A DNA stretch of 64,000 nucleotides from Acheta domesticus (lineage: Eukaryota > Arthropoda > Insecta > Orthoptera > Gryllidae). The notes beneath the pieces are model-generated. The model was not told the origin of the DNA, ran no database searches, and saw only the letters and a list, made by a program, of their open reading frames with translations. Shown one piece after another: positions 34,646 through 46,560 of the stretch; positions within the stretch are counted from its first letter, which is position 1, and every line of letters begins with the position of its first letter. Made by a program: the position numbers and the translations under genes. The stretch covers positions 62,920,317 to 62,984,316 of the forward strand of contig JAHLJT010008756.1 in NCBI GenBank assembly GCA_031308135.1, in the 5' to 3' direction.

Positions 34646-34735
34646 CGGTGGTGGCGGTGGCGGCGGTTGCGGCGGTGGCGGTGGCGGCGGTGGTAGTGGA
34701 GGTGGCGGCGGCGGTGGCGGCAGCAGCGGTTGCCC
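34557..34735 (+). repeat. (CGG)n tract, about 27 clean units
   Basis: Clean GCG/CGG triplets run from about 34557 to 34639, then degenerate GGT/GGC/GGA triplets continue to about 34735. Poly-Ala and poly-Pro frames across it are repeat artefacts. Long CGG tracts can form quadruplexes or hairpins and are often length-polymorphic. Confidence 0.95.
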
Positions 34736-34969
34736 CTTCACCCGCGCCTAGAGCCCCGCATTAACAGCAGGCAAGGGATGAAAAATGCGACCAATTAATT
34801 TGTATGGCGAGGGTTTAAAAAGTAGCGAGATACACACGCCAACCCCCGCGCGACCACACGCGCGCCACACGCGCCCACTTCAAATGGAGGCTGCTGAAAA
34901 TAAATGTCCGGTGATAAAAATTATGCAGCTAATAGCGTCTGGGATTTAGCGCGAAAAAATATAGATTTT

Positions 34970-35870
34970 CGTGGACGGGCGAGCGGCGTGCCGGACGGGA
35001 CTCGCTGAGCGGCGAGGTGGTGAGGACGATGGCGATGATGAGGGAGACGGGGGCGGAGGTAACGACGTTGGGAGCGGTGAGGGTGACTGGAGTGGTGAGA
35101 TGACAGGAGCTGTGAGAGCAACGGGAACGGCGGAGGTGGCTGTGAGGACTGTGAACGTGGTGGCTAGAGGGCTAAGGGGGAGGAGGGCGAGGGTAGCGAC
35201 GAGGGCTGTAGAGGCGGCGAGACAGGACAGGCGGGAGCGGGAAGGCGGTGGCGGGGAGGCGGCGTAGGGTGGCGGAAGGTGACGTAGGGCGGCCGAGGGC
35301 AATGGAGTGTGGTGGAGGGCGACGGAAGGAGACAGAGGGAGGAGTGCGTCGGAGGGTGGTAGAGGTGACGTAGGGCGGCGGATGGCAGAGGAGGGCGACG
35401 AAGGGCGTCGGGAGGTGGTGGAGGGCGTTGGAGGGCGCAGAGGGTGATGGAGGGTGGTGGAGAGTGGTGAAGGGCAACGGAAGGTGTTGGAGGGTGACGG
35501 TTAGTGACAGAGGGCGTTGGAGGGCGGCGGTGGGTGGCAGTGGAGGACAGCAGTCTGAGAGGTCTCTTTAAAGGGCGGCGAAGCGTGACGGAGGGCGTTG
35601 GAGGACGTTAGAGGACGGCGGAGGGCGGTGGAGGACGGCGGATGGCTGTGGAGGGCGTCGGAGGGCGGTGGAGAGCGGCGGAGGGCGGTTGAGGGTGACG
35701 GAGGATGAAGGAGGGCGGCGGAGGGTGGTAGAGGGTGCAGAGAGTGGAGGAGGGCGGAAGAGGGTGGCGTAGGGCATTGGAGGGCTGTGGAGGGCGGCCG
35801 TAGTGGACAGCGTTCAGCGAAGGGCGGCGGTGGCGGCGGGGACGGCGGTGGGCGTCGGAGGCGGGAGGCG
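34970..35870 (+). repeat. G-rich degenerate minisatellite
   Basis: For about 800 bases the plus strand is made of imperfect 10-14-base units of the kind GGAGGGCGGTGG, GACGGAGGGCG and GGTGGTGGAGG, with very few C or T runs. Minus-strand frames (35172-35477, 35608-36138) are Pro/Ser/His-rich repeats of the same unit and I do not call them genes. Confidence 0.8.
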
Positions 35871-37494
35871 ACGGGGCCCCAGCGGCGGCAGGGGTGATGC
35901 GAGTGGCGGAGGCGGAGGACGTAACGCGCTCGTGAGGCGATCTATCAGAGTGATGCGGAGCTCGCGTTGCCAGTGGTTTCAGCGGTGGATTTGTACGGGC
36001 GGAGAGCCGCGGTGGCTCGGACGCCGGCGCCTGCAGAATAGGGGGTGTTGCGCGAATGTTTATTAAGGCGAAGCGGCCTGACGCGGAATGCGGATAATGT
36101 TGGCTTGCCGATTTATTTGATGCTTTAACGGGCCCCAATGGGACGATAAGGACCTTGCAGGTTGTTCAGTTTAGTGTGCGATTGATATAGAGTGATCGAA
36201 GTTAGGAATAGTGCGATTAAACACGTTATGGTAATTGCTAAATAATGTTTCTTCTGTTACTTCAACTTTAACAGATGAAAATCATTGTTATTTGTGAACC
36301 TTAAATTCATTGGATGAATTCAATTATTCATAAATAATTTTGCAAAAATATCATATTTTTAAATGGTTGATTCAGCATGCTACAGTTTCATTACGAAAAC
36401 AATTCTCATCGACTTTGTGAAAATAGTTAAATACTTGTAATCTTCGTGATCGTAAATAATCATAAATAAAATTATATCTTCAATAGTGGCCTAGTAATTA
36501 CGTTGCTCACTCTGTTAAAACTATTAGAAGAAAGTCATTATCAAACAATTATCATTATTAAACGCAGCGTTTTAAGATAATTTTATGATTACTTTAAAAT
36601 GTAGCATACTATTAAATGAAATCTGAAGCTGAAGTAGAATTAAGGAAAACAGACACAGTTGTCAATACAACTTAGTTTACTCATCCTTTGTTTCACGACA
36701 ATGCGATGCCTAACATTTTTCTAAGATGGATGTAAATATTCGAATAATTAAACATTTTGAATATGGTGCCTCTAATTACATAGAACCAGAAAAGGGGCCG
36801 TACTGGTGAAAACGAGAAAGATGGGGCTAAGTTGACGAAGAGTCCGATACAGTCTCGTCATTTGTAATTTACCATTTGAAGAGTGTGTGGTACCTATACA
36901 TAGTTTTCTGACGTATCAACTACTTTGGTCTTCAGTACCATAAGTTTGGTGCAGGTGTCGAAATGTCGTCACCGTCGGGTTTCGAACTCAATGATATCTC
37001 ATTCAACGAAGCTGCAGAGGCAACAGTGTTATCACTCAGCTTCATAGCAAGTTTATGGTATTGTTGTAGTGCAAAGGCGGTACATGTACAGATGGTACCA
37101 ATAATGTATAAACACTTCAAGCAAATAAAAAACTGTCTTAATATTACAAAGACGAATTCACACAAACAAATTATGAGAACTAATCACCTTATACTTTTAC
37201 AGGCAACAACTAAACATCAAATGATCTAAATGCCCATTACCGGCGTCGGTTCACTTTTGAGTAGGTGAACTACTGTTCGAATGAGTTTGCATAAGTGTCC
37301 TCAGCGATTACAGCTAATACCAATTTATTCTCAAAGTGCTGCCAGTGTATCTGGTTTTCTACGGTTTACCTCATTCTTAAGACTTACCTATGAGTAGAAA
37401 TCCTACGGAGTTAGATCAGGTGAATGCGATCGAAACTAAATCCGTCCTATCCATTGTCATGGAATAATGATATCAAGATACGCACGTACCATTC
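35871..37494. other. GC-rich edge then AT-rich stretch, no gene
   Basis: GC-rich to about 36060, then AT-rich. A weak tRNA-like head on the minus strand at about 36945-37070 (GAGTTCGAAACCC as B box) may be another SINE fragment, but I cannot find a convincing A box. Confidence 0.4.
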
Positions 37495-37650
37495 CATTCC
37501 ATATCTTGGTAATAATGGCAGTACACTATCTGACAACCTTCACAACCTTAACAATCACGAAAATCTTCCAGGGCCCTGAATATGACGAAAAGGCCCGATT
37601 GAGTTTCCACTGCGTTCTCCGGATATAATCTACCTTTTTTAAGGAACAGG
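37495..37650 (+). pseudogene. Mariner-superfamily transposase fragment 1
   Basis: The plus strand codes RKGPIEFPLRSPDI near 37590-37635, corresponding to the (G)RxGPIEWPPRSPDLTP block of IS630-Tc1-mariner transposases that contains a catalytic Asp. Weaker similarity (NNGSTL...NNHENLPGP) precedes it. The reading breaks off right after the SPD motif and homology resumes upstream in family order at 37710, so two partial copies lie side by side. Confidence 0.55.
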
Positions 37651-37709
37651 AATCGGCAAAGTGGTATGATATGCACATCTGTCTTACCCGCAATTCCTAC
37701 AAGATAGAG

Positions 37710-38045
37710 AAATGAGAAATTTTAGTTCCAATAAGATGGTGTGCCGTCACAGTAACCGCGAGATGTATGTAAGTACATTGATGACTATCTTCAGAACACT
37801 GGATGGGACGAAGAAGTTCAATTGTGTTTTCACTGCGTTCTCCAGATCTAACTCCGTGGAACTTATACGTTTGGGGAAGTTGTATTGAAGATGAAATAAA
37901 CGGCAGAAAACTAACTGTGCTGTCAGCTCTTTGGGAATAAATTGAAACAGTAAATGCTTCTATCGCTGAAGATACTTTCGCAAATATTGCTCGAAGAGTA
38001 GTTCAACTACTCAGAGGTATGTAGACACCGATAGTGAGCTTTTGG
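37710..38045 (+). pseudogene. Mariner-superfamily transposase fragment 2
   Basis: The remnant begins at FQ-stop-DGVPSQ, matching the FQQDGAPPH block with its catalytic Asp, continues RDVCKYIDDYLQNTGW, shifts frame, then reads FSLRSPDLTPWNLYVWG (third catalytic region), IEDEINGRKLTVLSALWE, a stop and IETVNASIAEDTFANIARRVVQLL, ending RGM. This order is that of the C-terminal DDE domain in IS630-Tc1-mariner transposases, which cut and paste DNA. The N-terminal DNA-binding part is absent. At least three stops and one frameshift make it dead. Confidence 0.8.
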
Positions 38046-38884
38046 AGCATCTGAAGTAAATATTGAATAATATCACACTATTAAATTATTACAATTATAA
38101 TCTTTAAAATCATTGTTCAGTATTTCAGAAATTCAAAATAAAATGAACAGGTTTTGCACACACTTCAACTTACAACTACAATTTCTCTTTGGCATTATAT
38201 GATGATTGAAATTTCACATTTAAATTAAGAAGCACAAAAATGTAGTATACTCTAAAGCAATGCCCTGCAATAATTATGTATTAAAATGATTAGAAATCAT
38301 AAAATATATAAAATGTTTCAAGTTTTTTCTCAAAAAATTATTCAAATGTATTCCTTAATCCCCTAGTATTCTCTACATTTAAAAAAATAATCTTCGACTG
38401 TCGAAAAAGCTAGCCTTCCCCAGGCAACCTCGCACGGCGAGCTCGCATATACGCGAGCTATAATTGTTAATCAGGTACCATCAGAATCCGTGTCATATCT
38501 CCACACAACGGGAAACAATGCTGAAGAGTCAGGGTTGTTTGAGCACAAGGTTCTAATGGGGAAGACATTTTTGGAAATTATTTTTCGTGCCCTCCAATCG
38601 CACCAACCCATTCCACCGCCGACTTCCTGTTTGCCTTGCACCTCGCGTGTTCGAGTAGGCAGCTGCTTCCTCGGGTCCATTACCGGCGCCGATCTGCTAT
38701 CTCCCGCAGGCCCTCGCCTGGCACGTGCCTTGTGGCGGCGGCTGCGGCTCTTTTGGCGCCCTCGCGCAGATTGGGGCTGTGTGTGGGGCAGGGGCGTGGG
38801 CTGGCTGGCCCGGGGGTGAGGATTTTTTTTGCCAAGCAGCTAAAACACCGTTATAAATTTAGACGATTAGAAGACACAAATGCT
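38046..38884. other. AT-rich then GC-rich stretch, no gene
   Basis: AT-rich to about 38400, then a GC-rich block at about 38640-38820 with low-complexity frames. Nothing recognised. Confidence 0.5.
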
Positions 38885-39060
38885 CCCGAACAGGTCGTGG
38901 CTAGCGTGATCGCTGTACATGGGCAAGGGCCAGGTTTCGAATCCCGGTGGGAGGCATGAGGCATTAGTACTTTCCGCAGTGGATGCCGTAATCTTCTGCA
39001 TTGGTAAACGCTGTAACAGGTGGTGGGGAGTAATGGCGTTAGAGTTAAGGGCCGGTTGAT
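38885..39060 (+). mobile_element. tRNA-derived SINE, third family
   Basis: CGTGGCTAGCGTGATCGCTG (A box TGGCTAGCGTG at 38898-38908) is followed by CAGGTTTCGAATCCCGGTGG (B box at 38933-38945). Both boxes fit the pol III consensus and the spacing is tRNA-like. A non-tRNA body follows (GGCATGAGGCATTAG onward). The 3' end is placed only roughly. A true tRNA gene is unlikely because no acceptor stem closes. Confidence 0.65.
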
Positions 39061-40590
39061 GCTTCAGAATTTTCTGACTGCCCTAAGGAAATATCCCAAT
39101 TCGTCCAAATTGCTTTCGGATAGTACGTCTCATTATCTAACTCTTCACTAACCTTCCTGTTCAGGGAACTCAGTCAAAAGATACAAAGTTCCGATTTTCG
39201 TCTCTCACAACTGATATCTAGTATTCTTGAATATGGAGAGCAGTGAATGAAGCACATTTTTGTAGATTATAAATACCATACATTTCTCAAAAATACAAAA
39301 TATTGACAGTCCCAGTTGTGACGTAACGATGAATGACAGTGAAGTTTATACATTATTATTATTAATGCACATCATCAAGTCTGTAAAATGTGGTTTCTTG
39401 TGCATGTTACAAATAACACATCAAATACATACACAATAAAATAAACAAGATAACAGACGCTGATATATTTGTTAAAATAACACATGAAACACTAAAATAC
39501 AAGTTATTGTGTTATTTGTAATATGTTAATCTGCCCTCTCTGCACCCCTGTCAACATTTTGCACTTTGCAATAGCTCCTGGAAGTAACGTTTACATGCAA
39601 ATTACACGAGATTACATGAGATTTTAATGGCTCGCCGATATCTTTGCGTCGCTCGTGTAACGATATATATGATGAAGTATCTAAATGCAAGGAAAAATAT
39701 ACCCTTCCTACATTTTTACTTAGCTATTCTTTATTTTATAATTAAACAAGAGTGTAGGACATTTTCTCAACGTGTGTCTCAACATGTTTCTCTCTGGCGC
39801 TTCATGAAGATTAGAAACCTCCCCACACGTATTTTAAAACATTAGGGACAAGTCTCTTCAGAAAATTCTCTTCGACTGCTTGTCGCCGAAGTGTCTCACC
39901 TTACTTACACTGCTTCAAATGAAATCCACGAGTTTCTCTACACGATAACTGTTTTATTCCTCAAAAAGTTCCAAAAAATCTTTATTAACGAAGCCCAACT
40001 TAACAACGACATGCACTTTCAGATTCCCCCAAGTGCAGTCTCTCCATCGACAGATGGGTGAAAATAAGAGATCATTTATTTCGAATTGAAATTTCACACA
40101 TTTAGCTCTCATGCTCCAATATTACAATTTTCTTACTTTTTAAAATTGTTTACATTCTGAAATGTACCAACAACGTCTCGTCATAGACTCTTACGAGATC
40201 GTTGGCATCATTCATCTAAGATGGTTATAATCGTGACCCGTTCCGAATTTATATTAAAATTTTGGGCGCCAGGAACAGGTTACGTTAATTAAAAATGACC
40301 AATGCTTCCACAGCTAATTTCAACAAATGTATAAATGTCCGGCTAGCTGGGTCAATGGGTCCCGTTATGGATAATCGCTATCGCCTAGATAGCCGATTAC
40401 TTGATCTGCCAGCTGTACAGTATGGCGAGGAATCTGAAAGGGAATAATTATCTATTTCTAACTATTTAACAATTTTGATTGACTAAATGAAAATCTTTTC
40501 ATTTCCAAAAGAAAAAAAAATTCAACAATTTATTAACAATATTTACAATTGTTTAGTCCTTAGGTCATGACCTCGTTTTAAAATATATAT
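39061..40590. other. AT-rich non-coding stretch
   Basis: No gene or repeat that I can support. Short frames only. Confidence 0.5.
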
Positions 40591-41190
40591 CTTTTGTACT
40601 GCAGTCTTATTAACAAAATATTATATATTTTGGTATATCACAATACACATTTTTGGGATCGTGATTACATTGAAAACGTTTTCAGATATAAACTGTTTAA
40701 CCTTAACAGCCACGAGAGTATTCCGCCATTACACCGTAGGCAGTGTTTGTCACCTCCACTCCACGCAGACTTCTCCGCAGCTGCCAACGCTTATATCGCC
40801 AACGCGGCCAACGCTTCCAACGCGGATATCTTTGCAGGCCGGGTGTCTGGTGATGGCGCAGGCGCCACCGTCCACGAAGGGGACATCAGAGGCGGCACCG
40901 CTCGGCGCCTAAACAAGTCCTCGTCCTCAAACACAGCACCAGGCCAGAGAGAATCTGCGCGACGCTGCCGAGAGATTGCAAGACACGTGGCGCGAGGGCG
41001 GCTGCGACAGACACACGCCTAAGAGGCTGACTGCTGAAGAGGTGCTCTGGCGGTCGGGAGGTTGTCAGAACTGTTTCAATGGGATGGATGGCGATGGTTG
41101 TTTAGTGGTAATGGTAGAAGTGATGAATTTTAGTACTAGTACGTACGAACGTGAGCTGGCACTGCATTCGAGAAATACTTTTGTGTAGTG
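40591..41190. other. Mixed stretch with 142-codon open frame, doubtful
   Basis: A plus-strand frame at 40594-41022 is open for 142 codons through moderately GC-rich DNA (Ala/Asn repeats such as ANAYIANAANASNAD come from a local GCCAACGC-type repeat at about 40780-40825). I recognise no domain, and overlapping frames are also open. I do not call it a gene. Confidence 0.35.
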
Positions 41191-42039
41191 GCAGTAAACT
41201 GGACTGATAAACTGGGATCAACAAAATTCAATATAGCACCTGCGGCATCAGTGCAAACACCTCGATAATAATCACATAGGAAGGGTGGTAAGACTTGATA
41301 AATGGTAGTAGTTGGTGTGGGGACTTGAGATGTGGTGACGGTGTGTTATATTAACAAGGAATTTGAATTAATGTAAGGTGGCGAGAGATTTGTATAGGAG
41401 GTTGTAATACTAGTGTGAGCAAGATAGTGACATGAATGAATAATGTACGTTTAAGTCGACTATGGGAATTGATGTGATCATTGAAAATGTATTTTTTTCC
41501 GAAAAACATGAAATTAACCTCTACTAGAAGAGAACAATGAATAGCAGACGCCCAGTGATACAGACTAGACAAAATGTATTTTGTTAGTTCATGACCAAAA
41601 GCTTTTTTGTATGACCTCTGACTAAGGGTAAGACAAAAGGAAAATAAGAAGAAGGGTTCAGAAGAAACGGGTAAAACGAGTTGCTGAAACTTTCTGTCAA
41701 ACATGAATCTAACCTCATTAATGTAATAGAAATGTCAAGTTTCTTTAACAAACCTCTGCCATTTCATACCAAATATGCCTTTTATCTACCATAGGGTCTC
41801 AGTGCAGTTCTTTTCTCAGTATATCTTAGCTTACACTACGTGTTGAGTGTAAGTAATAATTTGAAGACGAATGTGTGGTGCAGTCGAATGCAATTTGACC
41901 ATTACCGGCCGACAGAATCATTCGGGCGTTCGCGCACTAACTTTTAATTTTTCTGTAACCGCGTATCCACTATCCGTGTAATATACGAGCACATCACAAA
42001 CCATGCAACATGTTAAAATGTTCAGTTATACATGTTACG
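41191..42039. other. AT-rich non-coding stretch
   Basis: The minus-strand frame at 41351-41704 (117 codons) has hydrophobic segments but no known family. Nothing else is supported. Confidence 0.4.
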
Positions 42040-42041
42040 TA

Positions 42042-42414
42042 CAGGGAGTCTCTAAATAAATGTTACAATCTTCTACGCCATTTAGAGAGGTCGAAAATAA
42101 TCACTTTTTACCAATAATTAGAATAGTGGGAAATTTCATAGAGCAGAGTTACACATCTGACATGCTCCTGATTGGTAGAATAAATTATAGGCACTTTTTT
42201 TTACAGATACATTAAATCTTAACTGCGTCAGAACGGGACCTGCAGAACACTTGCGCATCAGGTGTTGCCTTGCAGGCAGGGGCAAACGACACATGAGTAA
42301 CTACGATTTATGAAATTTCCAACTTTGTTGTAGTATGTTCATTGGAAAGAAGGGATCATTTTGAAACCCCCTCCATCTCTAAAAGCTTTGTAGCATTCAG
42401 CCTAGGACATTCTC
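42042..42414. mobile_element. MITE with long terminal inverted repeats, TA-flanked
   Basis: About 120 bases at each end are imperfect reverse complements. The left end CAGGGAGTCTCTAAATAAAT, GTTACAATCTTCTA and GGAAATTTCATAGAG pair with the right end (read on the minus strand) GAGAATGTCCTAGGCTGAAT, GCTACAAAGCTTTTA and GGAAATTTCATAAAT. TA dinucleotides flank both ends (42040-42041, 42415-42416), as in Tc1/mariner-type elements. It has no coding capacity. The two arms have diverged noticeably, so it is old. Confidence 0.7.
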
Positions 42415-42456
42415 TATTTACATATTTAATTGACGACACACGACATATCTACATTT

Positions 42457-42815
42457 GATATTGATGTTAAATTTTGGTGTTCATATTGATTTTAAATGAA
42501 GATGTTAATGTTGATGTATGTGTTAAATGTAGATAATAATGTTGATGTTAATTGTTGATGTTTTTGTTGATGTTAAGTATTATGACAAATGTTGGTGTTA
42601 AATATTGATGTTAATATTGTTGTTAAACGTTGATGTTGAAAATTGTTGTTAAACGTTGATTTTCATCTTGATGTTAAATGTTGATGTTTACCTTGACGTT
42701 AAGTGTTGATGTTAATTGATGCTGATATTGATGCTCAACGTTGAGGTTAGATGTTAAACGTTGATTTTAGATGATATTAACGGTTGATCTTCATAAATGT
42801 CATGTTGCTGTTGAT
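42457..42815 (+). repeat. Degenerate GTTGATGTTAAAT array
   Basis: About 350 bases of imperfect 12-18-base units built from TTGATGTTAA (TTGATGTTAAATGTTGATG and variants). The plus strand is nearly free of C. It starts about 40 bases after the MITE. Probably a decayed minisatellite. Confidence 0.85.
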
Positions 42816-42859
42816 GCTGAACGTCGAGAAGTAGAGACGCTACTTAAGAGGTCCGTCCC

Positions 42860-43115
42860 AGGCAGCGGCAGATGTTGGAGCGGTCGGCGCCTGAATGTGC
42901 GTGTCGCGAGGCCCCGGCGCCTGGCGGTTGGCGGGGCGGGCTGCGTCGCCATTCACAAAGGCGCCGGCGGCGCGGGGCTCCCAAACGAGGAAGACGCTCT
43001 GCACTCGGGGCTATCTTGCCGTGGCGCCGACGTTAATAGAAACTTATCTTCGAGGGCCACCTTTCACAAACTTAGGTGTCTGTTGCAGGCGCCTACCGCT
43101 GCGGTAGGAAATGAA
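42860..43115. other. GC-rich block rich in GGCGCC
   Basis: A CpG-rich stretch with at least five GGCGCC sites and open frames in two plus-strand phases (42771-43118 and 42895-43107). No recognised protein domain; possibly a CpG-island-like region. Confidence 0.45.
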
Positions 43116-44340
43116 TGAGTTGTTTTTTCTAAGGTGACAGTTTGTGGCCGCAATGTTCGTTTGCTTTCCCAAACATTTTAGGTCGCAGACCCCTTTTGCC
43201 AAAATATATTACATTCTTGAACTCTTACAGTAATTGATTTGACCTTTTCAAATTAGTAAAATTGTATAGCTCTTGTTATGATATATTTCACTAGATTATC
43301 ACCGAGTAAATGAGATGTGATGAAAATCGAAGCTCGAAAACACACGTTTTTTTAAATTATCAAATAAAAATGCGTATTTAAATAAGATCACAAATCAAAA
43401 TTGTTTTATTACAATAGCTACTGTTAATACAAAATGACACAGACTTTGTATTTCACTAGGTAGGTTCTATTCTTTTGAATCGGGACTAACTCTTTGAGTT
43501 TGCTTCTTCCCCTTTCCATCGGCCATCTATCGGCACTTAAAATATCTATTAGGTCCTCCCACGGTATCTTCCTCTCCGGGAGTCATTATTGTCAGAGAAG
43601 AGATTCCCAGTGCTCCCCAAACATCATGCAGAGTTAACCCAAAGGTTCATCTGGGACCTGTAGCCCACGGTAGACCGTGGGTCCATGTCAGTGCTTTTAC
43701 CATTATTCTGGATATAGAGATCCAATTCCTCAATTACACACTTCGATAGATGACATACACGCAGATGGATCGTATTTACTGGTTAAGCCAAGAGACTACG
43801 GAAGGACTAGGGTGCTGATGTGACATACGAGGGACTGGGAGTATATCCCACCCCAAGCCACAAACGCAACTGACATTTCTTAAGAGAGTTTTGAAGTATA
43901 GAAAATAGTTTGTTCATTAATTCAATCGTTTTGTATTAATCCCTTCATACAGAAACTATTAGAAAAAAAATTGCCTATGCGCAGAGACAGTTCAAGGAAA
44001 CAATGTGAAACGTATGTACGTATAAGGCAAATGCTGAGTGCTCTGTTGTGACAAGAAACTCGTCTGTTCTCTTGCGTGGTCGGCATATCAAAACACATTA
44101 GACTGTATGGGTTGCCACTATTTTAGGCTGAAAGGGGTAAATGAGAACACTGAAAAAATAACCTTGCAGCACCTTTGAGTTCTGTTCCTGAAATGTGCCA
44201 CCCACTTCAATGTTAATAAAGTAAGTGCGGCCTTATCCCACTCCTTAACAATACCAAATGCATTGTTTGGTACTGATATAGGCTTGCCAGACTCAACAAT
44301 GATGCATATTTAATTGTAATTTTTGTGAAAACGTTTTCTT
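43116..44340. other. Mixed to AT-rich stretch, no gene seen
   Basis: The only structured site is a short hairpin around CCCACGGTAGACCGTGGG at about 43662-43680. No coding feature. Confidence 0.5.
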
Positions 44341-44344
44341 TTCT

Positions 44345-44830
44345 CCTTCTTCGTGTGGCTTCCGGGAATATGACTCTTCAGGTGATTTGACGATGTAGCA
44401 TGCAGCAATAGTCCGCCATCATGTTCACGATTCACTTACTGTGATACCTACGTTCCATCCCCTTGATGTCCTGATGGAACCTTTCCCTTTTTCTTCAATG
44501 GTGTTCCCCAAGTTTTCCGGAAAATAGTCCACATCCGAGCGTAGGAAGTGTACCTTCAAACTCATTGTGGCAACCTAATATTTGAAAAGCCTTCAGCAAC
44601 ATGATACATCTGTAGTTAGGATCATTTATGGTACCAAGGAACTTGTCAACAACTTCTTTAAAAGAATTCCAAGAATTCCCTCTCCTTCTCATCCATGGTC
44701 TGAGCAAAATGTGGATCTGAGGAAAGTTTTCCCGATATCTCCGCATATATATATTCCTTCTTTTATCATAGCGTCACTTAAACCGGGAAACACGGAGCAT
44801 AAGTACATGAAACGTTAACTTTCTTTATTG
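44345..44830 (-). pseudogene. Remnant of repetitive arthropod protein family (FPENLG/FHQDI/MADYCW)
   Basis: Reading down the minus strand, in several frames: FPGLSDAMIKEGIY, then WNSFKEVVDKFLGTINDPNY and LKAFQILGC, then (frame change) DYFPENLG, KGKGSIRTS (where relatives have ERFHQDI), and MADYC-like residues. From memory, many arthropod genomes carry multi-copy genes for an uncharacterised protein with the order IKEGIF...SFVSVVKNFLGN...LGCNMS...FPENLG...ERFHQDI...MADYCW. I do not know its function; the repetitiveness suggests spread with a mobile element. This copy has frameshifts and stops and is a pseudogene. Confidence 0.65.
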
Positions 44831-45610
44831 TGATGAAATCTGTTATATTTCTTTGGTACTTCTTTGATTGTGTACTCATCGCAGAAGCAGTATGGACTGG
44901 TAAAATAACGACGATGAGAAAGTTTTTCAAAATGTACTTTCAAACTTCAAAAAATCTTTTTATCACTTTGACGCAACTGGATGACCTAAGTTAATGTATT
45001 CAATCCAATTGCCGCTACTGGACCGGGAGAATGAGCAACAAAGTGGGCTCATTCTCCTTGGGGTGGGTATCTTCATTAACTTCAGAAGGGGACTACCGAG
45101 AAAAGATAATTACCTTCCTCTCTGAACAGAACCTTCATGACCACACCATCTATTCAGGTAGAGTTTTATTAGAACATAATATGTGTTTCGAATGTTAGAA
45201 ATTGTGTAAGAAAAAATATTCGTTACAAATGTAAATATGTGCATATGCTACAAAATAGAAATTATGTTTCATGAATTTGAACAAAATTTGTACGTGATGG
45301 AGAAGGACGGGCTTTAAATTCGTTTTCAGCTCACCAAAAACGTAAAGCCAAAATTTTCAAATCAAATTTTTAGTTGTAGACACGGTTAATAAATATAGGA
45401 TCCTTACCTTTCATTGAAAGAAAAAAAATCAGGAACTTCGATTGAGTGAAAAGCTCAATTTTTTTTTTAAAACGAAAAATTTCTAAACGAAAATCACCAG
45501 AGTTTTAAATATACAGATTATTATCATTATCATTATTAAGGATATTTATTACAGTTTATCTATAAGAAAAGAAATATAATTTCAATTTTATTTTTGAAAG
45601 AGACGGTGTC
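44831..45610. other. AT-rich stretch, no gene seen
   Basis: Weak continuation of the minus-strand pseudogene is possible to about 45080 but I cannot align it with confidence. The rest is AT-rich. Confidence 0.4.
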
Positions 45611-45669
45611 ATTTAAATGGTCATGCGCAACGACGTGCACCAAGTGAATATTGTATTACATCGTAAACT

Positions 45670-45850
45670 CTGTCGACACTCCAACATGCAGCGCCCCCAC
45701 GTCCAGCGCGCGCGTGGGGACCTGGTCGGGCGGGGGCAGGGGGGGCTGGGGGGGGTGGCGTTAGGTGGCGAGGGAGGGGACAACGAGCGCCCCGGGATGC
45801 ACGCGACAGATTTACCGATGCAGAACAACGCGCGGGCAATGGCGCGTCGG
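45670..45850. other. GC-rich block with G-run
   Basis: CpG-rich DNA including GGGGGGGCTGGGGGGGGTGG-type G-runs at about 45735-45760. Frames on both strands are low-complexity. Confidence 0.55.
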
Positions 45851-45959
45851 TAACTATACAAACAAAAATTGTGTTGTCAAATCACAACCTAATTAATTGT
45901 GCGGAACATTTCCAACGAATTGAATTCCGATTGTGGCGTTGCGGACGGCAACAAAATGA

Positions 45960-46560
45960 ACGCGGTGGTGAGTCGCCGGAGGAGGAAAGCGGTGATAGTG
46001 GTGGCAGTGGTGGGGACGGTGATGGCGGCGGGGTGTGTGTGGCGGTGGCGGTTGTGATGGTACCGGAGGCTGTGATGGCGACGGCGGCGGAGACAGAGAC
46101 GCTGGCGGTGACGGCAGCGGCGGACACGGGCGGAAATGGGGTGGTGGCGGGGACAGGGGAATTGGCGGGGTTGATGGCAGTGGAGGGGGCTGTAGCGGAG
46201 GCAGGGGTGGGAGTGGGGCGGGGGCGAGGACGAGGGCGAAGGCGGAGGCGAGAACAGGGGAATTGATGGGGTTGATGGCGGGGGCGGGGGCGGGTGTGAT
46301 GGCGTTGGCAGTGGTGGTGGCGAGGGCGGTGAGGATGGCAATGGGTATGGCGGTGGGGAAGGCGGGGGTGGTAGCAGGGGTGGTGGAAGGGGCGGGGCGG
46401 GGCGGGGATGGGATGGGATGGGGTGGGGTGGAGGCGATGGCGGAGGCGGTTGCTGTACTGGCGACGATGGCCGTGGCTGTTGTTGTGGTGGGGGCTGTAG
46501 GGGTGGCGAGGGGTGTGGCAGTGGCGGAGGGTCACGGCGTGGGAGGGGCGCGCACGCTAA
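45960..46560 (+). repeat. Degenerate GGC/GGT/GGGGC triplet array
   Basis: About 600 bases of imperfect GGTGGC, GGCGGG and GGGGCG units. Three long frames overlap it (45871-46266 and 46035-46682 plus, 45889-46581 minus), all Gly/Ala/Val or Pro/Ser/His-rich, as triplet arrays produce. Not coding. Confidence 0.8.

Noticed and set aside
36945..37070. tRNA-like head with B box GAGTTCGAAACCC on the minus strand
   Set aside because: No convincing A box and no body shared with another copy; left as a note in the surrounding stretch.
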